A DNA stretch of 64,000 nt from Octodonta nipae. Lineage: Eukaryota; Arthropoda; Insecta; Coleoptera; Chrysomelidae. Of the stretch, positions 36,126 to 49,650 are shown one piece after another. How positions within the stretch are numbered: the first letter of the stretch is position 1; each line of letters begins with the position of its first letter. The DNA lies in contig CM067224.1 in assembly GCA_034190945.1 (NCBI GenBank), positions 25,677,245 to 25,741,244 of the forward strand. Direction: 5' to 3'. The notes below the pieces were generated by a model that was given only the letters and a program-made list of their open reading frames with translations, made no database searches and was not told where the DNA came from. The translations under genes were made by a program, and so were the position numbers.

Positions 36126-39100
36126 ATACTCTTCGCCACTACCGAATGATTTAGTTAGTCTTCGAACTGATACTCGATAGCATTTTGGCATGACATGACA
36201 CTTTTTTTTCATATTATGGTCAAAACTGAAACACGTTTTATGTTATAAACACTTACATTTAAATAATAATTTTTACTAATAATTGATAACAAATTAGCCT
36301 TAATCACAATCTTTAATGGAAATATCACATTTGTCTGGGGGATAAATAAGAAATACTGTGCCGAATTAGCATTGTATTTTCAAACACACAGTACCTATAA
36401 ATACAATTCTAGTATTCATGTTGCTTTTGTGTCCTACATTCGATACTTACCAAGCTGATTTAAATATGATATTCTAATAACATTTAATTGTAGATAGCAT
36501 TACCATCCCAAGCTTTTTTAAAAAAAGTGAGAAACTTATGTCATTGTGGTGTTCACGTGGTAATTGCATTGTTTTCGTTAAGAAAAATTTCCTGTTTCGT
36601 TGAAATGTGCAATTTTAGAATGTAACAGCTGTGTTCTCCAGTGGATAATGGATGAGTGCTGATTAATTAAATAGTTTTTTTATATAATCCCACCTTGTTA
36701 AGTGTTCTATTATATTAACCAAGAGATAATTAAAATTGCGCACTATTGTTGCATCCTATTGATTGTTAACTTATTCCAGTTATTGTTGTAATTCCCGCGA
36801 TCCAAACAATAGTGAATGGATTTCAGAAAGTAAAAGTTCGGTTTACGCCATTGAAATCGAAAATGTTTTGACAGACGAATTTATAGTATTCGTAAATATG
36901 TGTAGCATAACATGTTTTTAACATATTTCAGATGATTATAATTTTCGAGATATATCTAAATATTCCCTAGAATTCTAACCTCACAATAATCATCTTTCAC
37001 TAGCAATATAAACAAAAATAAATTGAATCTAAAGAAAAAAATCGCAAATTATTATTAGAAAACAAGAAATATGAGCATATAAACAAAATAAAATTAAATC
37101 GTAAAAGAAACTTTTTTGCGAGTATGCAAATTACATCTCCAAACAGAAAAAGTTAAATGATGAATTTGCAACTTTTAAAAATATTTATCAAATAAGCTTG
37201 AAATAATTAAAATCAATTTAATCGTTTCAGCTATATTTTAAGACAATTTTTTAATATTGAAAATTTCACAAATGTTATTTCGTCCACTTTGACTCTTGTT
37301 ATACTGAAGTTTTCAAGCCCGCGCCATTTTCGAAAAGTTTTCCCCTAATTCCATATTTTTTTGTTTGATAATAATTTCGGTCCAATTAGGGGCCTTGACC
37401 GGTTGATTGGACTAATTATAAGAGTTCAAAGCCGTCACGAACTTAAGCATATTGGCCATCTTATTAATTTCTATCTTTTATTACATTCTAGGACATTCTA
37501 GGTAATGCATCATAATGATAGTTGAAAAGTGTTCTTTGTCAGAGCTCTAAAGATCTTGTTTTCGATTTCTGTGGTTATATTTATTGATGCAGACCCCTGC
37601 TTTATATGAAAATTAAATTAGTCGATAAATTCGACAAATAAAAAGCCAATTGAAAGTGGTAATGTGATAACAATATATTCAGTTTTTTTTATAGACCATG
37701 GGAAAACTTAATAATCGACGTTTTTTATAATTTTTATCAACTGACTCATCCATATTTAAAATATTTCATGAAAAGTATGTTTCTGCAATATATTTAAAAT
37801 TTGCAAGAGTAAGATATTTGTTCACCCTGTTAAAGCAAACATGAAGAAATTTGAGTGGCAAAGTTCCTGTATAAGCCAACAAGAGTGGGCTATTTTCAAC
37901 TTCAACTCCTGTAGTTTTAGTAAGTGTGTTTTTGGGAATTCCTTTCCTACATCTGCTCATTATTCGTGATCTCACGCTGAGCGTATCTTTTATTTTCATC
38001 CTTTAATAATTAATTTTTAGTAGTTTTGTATCATTTTCTTCTTTTCTCCAAAGTTTCTTCTAGTTTCTTCTTATACAGTATTCAAGTATAGATGAATGTC
38101 CTGTTCAGTTTTAACTCTGGCACAGGTTTAGGTTTGGTTTATTGGTTGGTAGGGGGCAAACCTCATGAAGTCATGAGTTTAACTAGAACCTGCTCAACAT
38201 CACGAGTTAGCAAGTTTTCTGAGAAGTTTAATACTAAAATTAACATCTCAACCGATTTATTTGTTGTAGCATGTTTAGTATGTGTGCTTTTCAAAACTTA
38301 ATTCATTTTTTATATATCGAGTATTCACATTTCTCTATTTGCATTACTGCCACTCGTTTGATGGATGTTGTATTCCATTTCTTCGTTTGTTTTGATGGCA
38401 GAAGCGATACCTGTTTTAAACATTCAGCAGCAAATTTCATATAGGTTGTCCTGGTCAACAATGTTCCTCAATTAGTGTTATTACTGTTATTATTTGGCTA
38501 ATAGGCGCTAGATAGCACTAATATTTTTATTAACAGGCGGTACTCAATTTCAGGTACTCGATATTAGACGTTCTCCCACTACCTTCCCTATTTAGACATC
38601 CTTCATGAATATAACCACTTTTTTTTATTAATCGCTACAAATTGGCTTTTTTTTATTTTTCCATTAAAATTCCAATTCTCAATTTCCTAGAAAGCATAAT
38701 TCTGTTCAATTGCTACCAATATTTGGGTATTTGATCTTGAATATAATGAAAACTTACTCAAACCTCCATACAGTCAACTAAGGTACCTACTATAATCCAC
38801 GATATGTTTTCGAGGTACATCAAACGTACATCAATGCCAAACTTTCTTTGATTTTTATTGGATGCAATCATAACGAACACTTGTTTTAGCATTCTTCAAT
38901 TGTATTAGTTTTTTCGCACATTATTAAATGAGTTAACAAACATAAAACTACTTACTTTGTCCAAGGATTTGAATAGATCCGTATTAACGTCACTATAATT
39001 TCGACAAAGTCCTGTCATTATCAAAAGAAAGACATATGTTCAAGTTATCTACTCAACTCAATGATGTAAAACAAAGTACTTTTGTCTTTGATATTCACAA

Positions 39101-41385
39101 ATGACTATTACAAAGTGACGAACTTTTTGTTGCTTTCTGTTTCTCCTTGTTGCCGAAGTTTCAATTTTTGGCAGTTTGTATACACATTTTGTTTCGACCG
39201 CAGTCACTAAAATTAGCATTGTTCACATGTCTTTTTTGTTGCTGCTGTTTCCATCGTATGTCAACTGCATAGGAAAATATAGAGCATCATAAAAAGCTAG
39301 CTTAAATATCGGTGACTACTTTATATTTTCAATAAAACGAAACAAAGGAAACACAAATACTGAACCCGTGGAACGATTCTTTGCAACAGACGAAGTACAG
39401 TCTGAAGTAGCAGCCGATTTCTTCATTAAAAGTTATTTATTTCACTCTCTATAGAATTTCACAATATTTTTCTTTTTTTTTTTCTCATGTTGTGTATCAG
39501 TTGCTATTAGCTATTTAGCGAATGAAATCCAAGTATCATGTTTCTCGTTCCTACATTTATAATGCGTCAGCTTTCTATCCCATAAACACCGACAAAGTCT
39601 TTAATTATTACACAATCAATCAATCCTCAAAGTACAAAGCGTAATAGTTATAATAATAATAATAAATTGTGTTTCCCCATTTCACTCGACGAAAGTAAAT
39701 GATATACAAAATAACCTCCCAAGTTGACTAACCGACTGCGAGAATCACATACAAATGTTACTTAATATTGCGGATTTTCTTTCGAAGTCTTCCCCTTTTC
39801 CGAAATTGGAAACGGCGACAAATATAAAGAGTTGACACTTGTTTTGTCAAAACTCCAAATAACTTTTTTTTCAAAAACAAGCAGCTGCAAAACATAACTA
39901 ACTATATATTTCTGTGGTGGATTTAATATAGGTATGCTCTAGAGTTAGATTGTTATGCTACTGCAATTGTTTAATATTACAAACAAATTATCATTGAGAA
40001 ATTTATAGCATTTTAAAATCAAGCACAACATATCATACAACTCTATTACCATTGAGAACACAGTTATTTTACCAAACCAAAGGTGCTCTTGTTATTTTTT
40101 TAGTAATGATAGTTAATAATGCCCCTGTTTTACAATTTACTTAATATGATATTACGTCAATGAGAGGTTAGTGAAAGTAGTGCTAAATAAATTAGTCCGT
40201 CCCATGTTTGTAGGAACAAAATTCAAAATTGGATTTGAAACACAAAATGTGTCTTTTGCATTTTTCGCTTTTAGTAATTTTTATGTGCATATGAAATGTC
40301 AAAATAAATGGAACGTACACGATAATCCACTCTTGTTGACGTAATACAAGCTTTAGCGACCAAATTTGATAAATGAAAATTGTTCGTTATACGGCCTTTT
40401 AAATGTAAATTTTTTCACGTTGCTAGTATTATTATACCTGTTTATATGATGTTTATATACATATATGAAGATATATATCAACTCTAAATGTTTTTAATTT
40501 TATCCGTTTTTGTATAGGAGTGTTAAATATTATACATATAAATTACATTTAGGATGCGTACACTTTGTGTCAGATTCCTATTATTGATCAAATAGACTAT
40601 TATCCCTGTTATATGTTCTTCGCCATGTTTGTACAATGTATTACTTGTAAATATGTACCTAAATGTATCATAATTTTTATTTCTAATAAACCCGTGTTTG
40701 TTTTTTAATTGTTATTTTCATTCATCCTAATAAGTTAACTATTATCTATGATTTGATTTCCCTCTATTCTAAACTGACTCGAACTACTGTTTCAGAATTA
40801 TACCTTTCAGTGGTTGCCGAATTGGGACTTACTAACGGGTAGGTTACATTGGATGGCATAATTCTGAAGTGTTTAGTTTAGTTTAACATATCTTTATTTC
40901 AGAGCTAAAATTAAATAAATTTCCTTCTAATTCTATTTGAATTCCCTACGTTCTTTTTCCTAATTGATATAATACTAATTCCGTAAGATATTCATTACCT
41001 AATATATCATATATCCTATTCCGTAATTTCTTATCCTATTCGCAGTCTTCTTCTCTCCACCACTGTTTCGTCCTCTTGTAGAATTCTGAAGTGAAATACT
41101 TGGATTGAAGTAATCAGCTGTGGATAAGACATAATTAACTGAAAGGACCTATTGTCAAATTTTAATTTTACATTTTATAATTGTGCGTTTTTTCATAGTT
41201 TCTTTGCCATTGACAACATTTCGTGACTTGTGGTGTTATTTCCCAGAGAGTGTTTGAACACTAAATTTTATGTCCACATATAAATCGCGAGGCAGGGTAG
41301 AACCACAAACAAGGTGTTTCGAGTTTTGATTAATACAGGCTGATGCTTCCATAATTTCCAATTCTCTTATTAATAAATTAAATAT
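36126..41385. other. AT-rich sequence without recognisable gene
   Basis: About 5 kb with no gene recognised. 41160-41250 carries a weak fragment of the arm of the Penelope-like fold-back family (GGTGTTATTTCCCAGAGAG). The rest shows no structure that I can support. Confidence 0.4.
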
Positions 41386-42116
41386 ACAGTGTGGTACAGC
41401 CATTTGAAATAAATTCTATAACGAATAAAGGAGGGCTTGTAGGGAAAAACGCTTGGACAAGTCGATTTGTATGTTTAAATGCGCATTTTTTCCACAAAAA
41501 AAATAAAAAGAGTGTATCATGTGACAGTGGCCAATACCAACTTTCTTATTTTAAATGCAAGCCCCTGCATATTATTTATTTTTTGTTTTTTTCAGGAAAT
41601 ACTAGACATAATTCGTGTACCATGTGTTTTCAAATTTATTATAAAAATTAACATTAAAGACAGAAAATTATTTTATTTCAGAAATATCCTACATTACACT
41701 AAAAACCTAATAAGTAATTCTGATTATTTCTTAATAATAAAAAAACATTAATGTCAATAAAGGAAATGTTCAAAATGCTCCCCGCGAATGTCTTGGCAAC
41801 AGGCTAATCTGGTATAGAAATGTCTTCTAAAGTTACTTAACATCTCAGGCGTGACTAATCTAATCGCAAGCCTGATTCGTCTTTTTTGGTCATCTGAGAT
41901 GAGGGGTTTAGTTTTGTGTACAGTACTTTTGAGTTGAGTAGTCAAATGGCGGAAAATATTTTTTGAAAAAAAATTATTTTTGGGGAACCTATAATAAAAG
42001 AGCCATGAAAATTCACATGTTGATTCCCTTTCTTTAAGTGAAGTAATAGGTGATTCGTCATTTTGATCAAATTTAAATATCAAATGGGGGTCACTATTTT
42101 TTGGTAAGAATTCCAT
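41386..42116 (-). pseudogene. Mariner-like transposase C-terminal relic with one end
   Basis: A 120-codon minus-strand frame (41754-42116) ends like Tc1/mariner transposases of insects: LKSTVHKTKPLISDDQKRR, then VTPEMLSNFRRHFYTRL, then GEHFEHFLY. About 370 bases beyond the stop is a candidate transposon end, TA followed by CAGTGTGGTACAGCC at 41386. The catalytic part is not recognisable upstream, where an AT microsatellite and unrelated sequence begin. Confidence 0.65.
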
Positions 42117-42148
42117 ATTTTCAAAATAGAAAATAATGATGTAAATCT

Positions 42149-42150
<2 letters not shown>

Positions 42151-42188
<38 letters not shown>
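42151..42188. repeat. AT dinucleotide microsatellite
   Basis: About 19 AT units. Confidence 0.95.
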
Positions 42189-42192
<4 letters not shown>

Positions 42193-42479
42193 ACAAGTTG
42201 GCACGGGCGGAACTATGTGTAGCTCTTTTGATGGTCCGGGTGTTCGTCCGTTGAAAGTTTTGTCTCTGTAAAGGAACGGTCGCCTGACGTTTCGCCAAAA
42301 TCTCACTTGGCATTTTCATAAGCCTTTTCCTCTTCTTCCAACACGAAGGGTGGCTGCAGGTTCGAACCTTTCCGGACTACTTCGTATCCGAGATCGTCGG
42401 CTCTCCGTGGCGTGGAAGTCGTCACGGAGAGCAGACCAAGCGGAGAAATCATTACTTTTCGGGAACCGAAATTAATACA
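42189..42479. other. GC-richer anonymous repeat-like segment
   Basis: This stretch is visibly more GC-rich than its surroundings. It contains GGTTCGAACC, which resembles a pol III B box, and an inverted pair CTCTCCGTGGCG / CGTCACGGAGAG. No convincing A box or tRNA fold was found, so a SINE is only a possibility. Confidence 0.3.
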
Positions 42480-42979
42480 GATATGAGAATTATGATATCA
42501 GTTCTTTAAATTAATAGATAATTGCTGTAACGGGTTTCAGTAATTTTTAAGGAACAAACAATGATGCGGGTGTACCCGAAATTGATTGGATGAGAATTGA
42601 TAAACTGACTTTTTTCTTCATATGAATGGAGATATTATTCGTCATTTTGTCTACATTGCATTTATGGAAGGGATGGGACTGAAAAGTGTTGCATTGCTCA
42701 TTAATCACAGGAGACAAAAATAACAAAAATAGTATAAACCTAGAAAATTTCAAACATGTTAAAAACTTAGAAAATGTAAAAAATGTGAAACATGTCTGAA
42801 CTGCCGACAATGTGAAAAAATGTCAGAAATAACGTCCAAACTGTTTAACTGCCGAACGTTGAAAATGTCAAATGTAATTACTTCAAGAATATAAAAAATG
42901 TTAATGGTATCGAAAATGTCTAAATGTCAAAAAAGGCAAAAAAACATAAATGGCAATTAAAATACAACTAAAAAAATGT
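42480..42979. other. No recognised gene
   Basis: Enriched in AATGTnAAA-like words on the plus strand (42830-42960), a low-complexity drift pattern. No gene. Confidence 0.4.
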
Positions 42980-43160
42980 AAAACAAGAAAATCGCAATAT
43001 CATCATGTTACGAACGAACCAGGGTGCATCAACTGCGAGGCGTAGGCATTGGTTCTCCTGATTTTGGATGGCCTGTCTGTTGCTTTTTCTGGTGTGTCCC
43101 CATACAATTGAACCGTACGTCAGCATTGGATTTACAAGGGAAACATTATCGTTTATAAAC
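42980..43160 (-). pseudogene. Jockey-type LINE reverse transcriptase C-terminal relic
   Basis: The minus strand reads PMLTYGSIVWG, then HTRKSNRQAIQNQENQCLR and DAPWFVRNMMI. This matches the end of jockey-clade polyproteins (Y-G-x-x-V-W-G ... Q-N-K-x-L-R ... A-P-W-Y-V-R-N). Only about 60 codons survive. Confidence 0.75.
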
Positions 43161-44799
43161 CATATCAAATAATGACAAATATTCATTAGGGTGTGTTGAT
43201 GATTTTTCTAAATATTGTTGGCTTCATCCTTGCACAAATATCTGTGCTAATGAAACCATTCAATTCGTAGGTACATAAAGGAAGCATTAATCGCAGTGTC
43301 CCTGATAGAGGGTTTTTACTGCTCCTGCCACCGCTGTACCAAGAGTAAATAGTCAAGTGGAAATATTACATGAAAACAATTTTAGATACGTTAGGGTCTC
43401 TAAGAAATACTACAGGACGGTCGAACGAGTTAAGGAATATTCAACTGAATTTAAGTACGACCGTTCAAAAAGTCAGTTAAAATATATTTTTAATTTTCTT
43501 ATTATGAATGGATAGTCTGTATTTTGATAGCTGTTTTCGTTGTATTATGTACGTTAGTAACAGAAAACAATTTCCTAAAGACACTACAAAACTTATAGGA
43601 CTTCGTTGGACAAAAATGTGGAATTTTTGTGCAATGAAAACAAAATGATACTTATTTACAAAATGACAAGAATGTGGGTATTACTAATTTTAAGAGTCAT
43701 GGAAAAAATCGACGTACGTATTACCAAAAGTAATTGCCCATAAAAACTAAATGTTGACTTTAAAAGTTAAGACGAGAAAGTAGTCTAAATAAGCACTAAG
43801 AAACCTTAGTGTTATTATTTTTTCAATTTCACTTAATTTTGTAGGCCGATTGAGTAAACTCTGACAAATTCTGCGGGAAGATTTGTTCTACAATAACTTT
43901 ATACAGACATAATATGAAGTTATCTAATTTGAAGTTATAACGCTCTTAACCAACTTTTACAAAGGGTATGCACGCTTGTATCAGCGCATCCGCCAGAACA
44001 CATTTAATATTTCGCCAATGAAATATAAGTCAACACCAAACCGGTTTACAAAAATGCGACTTTTTTCTGAAATTAATTATTATGCACACTCTTCTGTATT
44101 TCAAATTCACATAGCGTGTTTTTGTGATGAGCAAATTTTTTGCAGCACTAAATTAAAAAATGTTTACAGGGCTTTTTGTATTTAACTTATTTCAATGTAT
44201 CAGCTCAGTGATGGCGAAACTATGACACGCGTGACAGTGCTGACACGTAAGCTCATTTTTAGTGACACACGTCTTCAAAACTAAAAAATTATATAAGTAG
44301 GGACATTACATTCAACACTTTTATATTTTGAAGTTCCGAAACTAGTTTTCCAAATTTTTCTGCTTTTCTAACAAATGAATTTAACTACGACCTATTTACA
44401 AAACATCGTGTCGTGGTATTTCATGAACTCCCATTTTTGGGGGCTTTATATTTTCGGCTCACTGGTTCTAAAAAATGTCTTCTTTAAGCACAGACAACAT
44501 GGGCGGCTTTTCTCCTTAGATGCCCTTAATAGGTTTTCAACTTGGAATATTGAGTTGTAAATGGAGGCTTCAGTAAAAAAAAGCTTTGCTCCTAAATTTA
44601 TAATTATAAAAGAACTTACTTTTGTCATTAAAAACCTAAAAAGTTTGTATTGTCAACCAAGTTACATGCATACCTAGTTAAGACACTAGAAAACTATTTG
44701 GGTAATAGCTATATAATTCGACATAGTCATGTTTAAAATAATTAAAGAGGTTCTCAAAGGTACTGTATTGGGACCCATCTGGCGTCATACGTTGAAGAT
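43161..44799. other. No recognised gene
   Basis: AT-rich. A CAGTGATGGCGAAAC word at 44206 loosely resembles a hAT terminus but has no partner. Confidence 0.35.
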
Positions 44800-45095
44800 A
44801 TAAATAAGAAACAACTTAAACATTCTGCAATAAGATAAGGCTATCCTACTCCAAGAGGCTCCAGATAAATCCAAATGAAACAAAAATGGATAAAGTAATA
44901 AAATACAAATCAAGATTGATACGGCTACAATATCACACTGCAAAAAAGTATCAAATACAAATAGGCACAAATGGAGATCATGTGGCTAAATCGATAGTAA
45001 AGTAGAAGAGAAACTGGCACGGGTACCCAAATTACTACAAAACACGATAGGGCCTAAACACACAAAACCAAGATTAATAAAACTAGTATACAACG
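44800..45095 (+). pseudogene. R1/LOA-type LINE relic
   Basis: Shifting plus-strand frames give INPNETKMD-like text (family: LAPSKTE) near 44865 and LARVPKLLQNTIGPK near 45020 (family: LARIMPNIGGP), then RLIKLVYNAV. This is the region after the RT catalytic core of R1/LOA-type LINEs. Multiple stops are present. It ends abruptly at an unrelated CGTAGCCAGGATTTTTTTTC repeat. Confidence 0.45.
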
Positions 45096-45310
45096 CCGTA
45101 GCCAGGATTTTTTTTCGGGGTGGGTGGGTTTTCGGGTGGGGGGTTTGGATAATTTTTTTGATTGGTGCTGAGCTGATTAGGACTGCAAAATATATATTTT
45201 TCTCATATATTTCCAGGTTATATATATAATTGTATAAATATAAAATTAATTCTTATGAAAAACATGATTAATTGGTTAAAATTGAATCTTAAAATCAAAA
45301 ATTCCAAAAT
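45096..45310. other. G-rich junction and AT-rich spacer
   Basis: Begins with CCAGGATTTTTTTTCGGGG and a G-rich run to about 45148, then AT-rich. The first part looks like the end of another dispersed repeat. Confidence 0.35.
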
Positions 45311-46683
45311 TCCAAATAGCGAGGTTCCATAAAAAGTCATTAAGTTGAACCCCTTATCACATTGCAAAAAAATAAAAAGCACATCGAGAACTTACATAAA
45401 CTTCTCTACTTCAACCCCTTTCCAGCGATATATCTTACATATTGGAAAGTAGTTTAGTATCATAATAAAACTTGAGATGTAACTTACAAGGTTAGAACTA
45501 CAAAAAATAAAACATACATAAATTTGCAATAATTTGTTATAATTTTTTTTTAAACTGCTACGGATGCAATCGCGACACCTTTTTTGACTGCTTCAGTGGT
45601 AGTATCTAGTCGCATCTCATCCTAGATTATTTCAAAAGCAACATGTATTCTTTCTCTTAACTGCTCCATGGTTTTTATTTCTCTCTCATAAACGAGTTGC
45701 TTGACCCGTTCCGATATTAAAAAATCAGCCTTATTATTGGTCTGTCTTCCAATGGGATGTTATCTAATAAGATCATCCCGCATTTTTGGAACGCAACATT
45801 GATTCTTTCCTTAACTGCTCCTTGGTTTCTATTACTATCTCGTAAATGACTTGAATTTTTAATGAACGGTTATCGATCTTATTAGATGAAATCCCATTGG
45901 AAGACAAACCATTATTATTCAAAAAAGCTGGCTGTCCAGTACGTTATAGACGAACTGTCAGAGAGCTCCTGCACAATTCATTCAAAAGGAGTGAATTGAG
46001 AGAGCTGGCCCTATACTCTGGCCTCCAAGGTCTTCAGACCTGACTCCATTTGATTTTTTTGTATGGAGAAGGGCCAAGTAACTCGTTTATAAGAGAGAAA
46101 TAGAAACCCAGGATCAGTTAAGAGAAATAATAAATGTTGCTTTTGAAACACTGTGGAATGAGATGCGACTATAGACTAGACTGTAGAAGATTGTGTCCCT
46201 CTTGCATCCGTAGCGGTGGAGGCCAGTTTGAAGAAAATTATTACAACTTGATGTATGTTTTAGTTTTTATAGTTCTAACCTTGTAAATTACAATCTCAAA
46301 TTTTGTTATGATACTGATTACTTTCCAATAGGTACGTATGATATATCGTTGGAAAGGGGTTGAAGTAGAGAAGTTTCTGTAAGCATTCGAAGTTCTCGGG
46401 GTGCTTCTTAATAATTTATTTTGTACTAAAATAAATTATTTAACTTAATTAATTTTTATGGGACCTCGCCATTTGTGGATTTGTGGGGGAAGATACAGCA
46501 AAAAAATTAAAAAGTTACAAAAGTTTATATGAAAAAATCTGGGAATTAAGAAAAAAAAATTAATAAAAAAAAACAAAAAACGTAAGCTATCTAGATGTTA
46601 CATGGACTACATAATATCGCACATGAGCCCACCTATCCGCGGTCCATGTTTGGCGAACCTTCCACAAAACACCCTGTATAATT
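45311..46683. mobile_element. Compound fold-back of mariner-like 3' halves (copy 2)
   Basis: The outer arms (from 45311 and ending near 46479) are inverted repeats, each a copy of the mariner-like 3' half also seen at 25.8-26.5 kb. On the plus strand, 45919-46250 includes degraded RELL and PDLTPFDFFVWR-like text. The minus strand carries the same region at about 45550-45730, and a further short copy lies near 45783-45860. An inner inverted pair around the words CCAATGGGAT / ATCCCATTGG (45753 and 45889) joins them. The right side continues to an ACACCCTGTATA end near 46680 shared with copy 1. No frame is intact. Confidence 0.7.
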
Positions 46684-48601
46684 GGATTAGTCGAATAATG
46701 AAGTCAAAGGAGACTGAGGAAATAAGAATACTCAAATTAGGGCATAAAGCACAGGGGATCAGTAGTTTTAGTGAGTGAGTCTCACATCATGTTGATGCGA
46801 GTGATACCAACATACAGACTTTGGAACATACCCATGCTAGGTTTCTACATAAACAAAAAGTTTATCATTTAGATATACATGAAATTGAGAATCCATAAAC
46901 GTGTAAAAAATGTATTTACAGTTTCAACAATCAGCGAATGGTATAGAAGTCTTCAAGGAATTTCATTACAAATTTTTTTTCCAAGAAAATAACATGTTCT
47001 CTAATCATTAAACGTAATATCTAATATTGCGAAAATGCAATAACTTATAATATTTTATTTTTTTTATTACAGCCTGCTTATATTTTAAAATTAAAATCTT
47101 ATCATAACAAAAGCATTTTAATCAAAAAATAAATTGTGAATCCCACAACGGAAAACAACTTTATATGAAACTATCTCTCAAAGACATTCGTTGTATATAT
47201 CCGCAATGCACCCGCATATGGCGCTTATATTTATAAACGTACATCTTTCTTTGTTATCCACCAATAAAATTCCCTGGTAAAGCTTTCTATCATTCTATCT
47301 TTAGATTAAAGTTTATTGTTGTTTATTTCGATATAGAAATAAATATGTCTGTGCGAAAGATAAAGCTTTCGTTTACTTTCATCTCTATTTAAACGATTTT
47401 ATTGGAAATAGACTAAATAGATTATAATTGGATTTATGCTAGTAGGCAAACCGCTTCCAGTCGAACAAATCCATTAGTGAAATTAAAACCGCTTAATAAA
47501 TTATAGGTAATTTTTTAAAATGAAAGAATAAGGAAACTTCGCCTAAGATGGCATCTTAATTTCAATGTCGAAAAATGTGGGTGTTTCTAAAATTTCATTG
47601 AAGGTTATTGGAATTTGGACATTAAAACACCACTCTGTTGAATCTTTGATTGCAACGTTTCGTCTCCATTTCTTTCGACTACCTCAGACTTATAATCATT
47701 TATATAAATAATCTTGAAGTAATAATATAAGCTGGTCAACAATTATCATTAGAATATTGCGTAGCGATAAAATCTTATAAACTAATGCATTTACAAATTC
47801 TAAACAAGCACAAAAACTGGATTAAAATTTAACTATTCACAATGGCATAAAGGATTAAAAATTATTCGAACAAGCACTGACAAAAAATGTCTAAAAGAAA
47901 CCAACTCGATGTCAGCGTTAGTCATTTATTGTTTTGACATGGAACAGTTAGACAGTATACAAAACTTCAAACGTCAAAAAAGGAGCTATGCGTAGTGCCA
48001 AAATGTTGAATGTCAATCGCAGTTATTAATTTCTTTTCATGGTTTATTATTTTGTAGGTTACAGATATACTGATTTCCCACATGTGCATGAAAGATTATC
48101 GACTCTTTTTGTTTTCCTATGTTGTCTTTTAATTTCCTGTATATGTTGCCAATTCTATCCAAAATAGCTATCATTAGTTTATTTATGCGCTTAGATGCCG
48201 ATATGTCTGGAAACATAGCATTTTTTACCATCTGATTCTCCATTGTTCGTATTATATTGATTTCACTTATTTTAAATGTTGTTGGTGGCCATATCTAGAA
48301 ATGTATCTTCCAATCTTCCAATGAGATTCTTTGGGTAGTTGTTGTTGATTAATAATGTTTATATTTTATTTATGTTCTACCGATGGTACTCTCCTGAGCT
48401 TTATGTTACTACTGGTTTCTGAGTGATGGATGGTTTGAGATATAATTCAACACTCTCCCTGTATTTCTGGGCTCGGTATACCTAATGTAGTGTTAAACGA
48501 GCATCTTGAAGTTCAAAAACTATCATTCGCACACTATCTGAAAACGTAAACAAAAAACTCATTTTTCAGGAAAAATTCCAACAGAAATTAAATTAAATTA
48601 A
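46684..48601. other. No recognised gene
   Basis: AT-rich; nothing supported. Confidence 0.4.
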
Positions 48602-48975
48602 ACTGATCAGTCCACCTAGCTGTTATAACGTTTTCAGAGATTGTCAGTTTCTCTAAGTTATCTTAAATACTACAAGCCACATGACCAAAATACTAAAAAA
48701 TTACCTGCATAATTTTCAGCTTGTGCTCCTTGAGAATAAAAACGCTTGTACGGTGAATTGTCCAAGGAATTCGTAACATTCACTTCCCACACCACATTTT
48801 AAAAGCGTCGATTTTTTTTAAATCATAGCCACGGAGAGTCCTACTTTCAGCACCGTATTGGAAAATGGAGAAGACGAGAGTTTTAGTAAGACTTATTATT
48901 AATGCTTTTATTAACTTTTAAGCTCTCGTGTTCAATTCGTTCAATAACAAGAACAACAATTTCTTCTTCTATTGC
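48602..48975 (-). pseudogene. RTE-like LINE C-terminal relic
   Basis: The minus strand reads SLTKTLVFSIFQYGAESRTL, then KKIDAFKMWCGK, a stop and MLRIPWTIHRTSV, then GHV. This matches the C-terminal part of RTE-like LINE proteins (YGAExWTL ... LEAFEMWCYRRMLRIPW ... LGHV). It has stops and is dead. It is the same general type as the relic at 7.8 kb, which carries the N-terminal part. Confidence 0.7.
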
Positions 48976-49650
48976 ACCTTTGAGGGCGGTATTAGCAAAC
49001 AGTGAATTAGATATTTTTTTAATTAAAGACAAACACGAAATAAATTTCAGATATTACAAAGTGAAATCGAAGTTTCGAAAAGAAATGATCAAAGAAAAAC
49101 ATCAAATACGCCAGTAACTAAAGGCTCTCTTGTGAAATTAGAAACCTTCCCCGGTACTTCTTCCTGGCCTATGTATGAAAAATAGTTTGTTGCAGTTTCA
49201 GCAACCAATGTTTGGGACAAAATCACTTCAGTTCCTGATTGACCGTGTTTCAGGTTCACTAAATACATCACGTTAGATGAACTTAGCTAATCCAGTGGCA
49301 CCTGAACATTTTTGGGAGCAGTTTATCACACAAAGTTTTATAGAAGGCATAGTAATTCGACATAATGCCAACGGCAAGATTTTCAGCATATCATCTGACA
49401 ATGTATGTTATATTGTTCTGTAGGTCGAAAATTGTGAGTCTAGCAGGTATTCATCTTATAACCGATAGTTTTAAACTGTGAACAATCAGAGTAGTTGAAA
49501 TTGTTATACATTTAGGATAATCCAGAATCCCGCACAGGCAATTCGTAGCAGATATCGAAGACCAATTTATCTTAAATGGAGACTTCTTTAGACAGATTGA
49601 TTAAATGTTCGGTACAAGGTACGATGTCTAGAGATTTCTAAATCAAGATA
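48976..49650. other. No recognised gene
   Basis: AT-rich; nothing supported. Confidence 0.4.

Noticed and set aside
42340..42400. GGTTCGAACC as a pol III B box of a tRNA gene or SINE
   Set aside because: No A box at the right distance and no cloverleaf could be drawn; kept only as a repeat-like segment.
44206..44250. CAGTGATGGCGAAAC as a hAT terminal inverted repeat
   Set aside because: No partner end, no 8-base target duplication and no transposase nearby.
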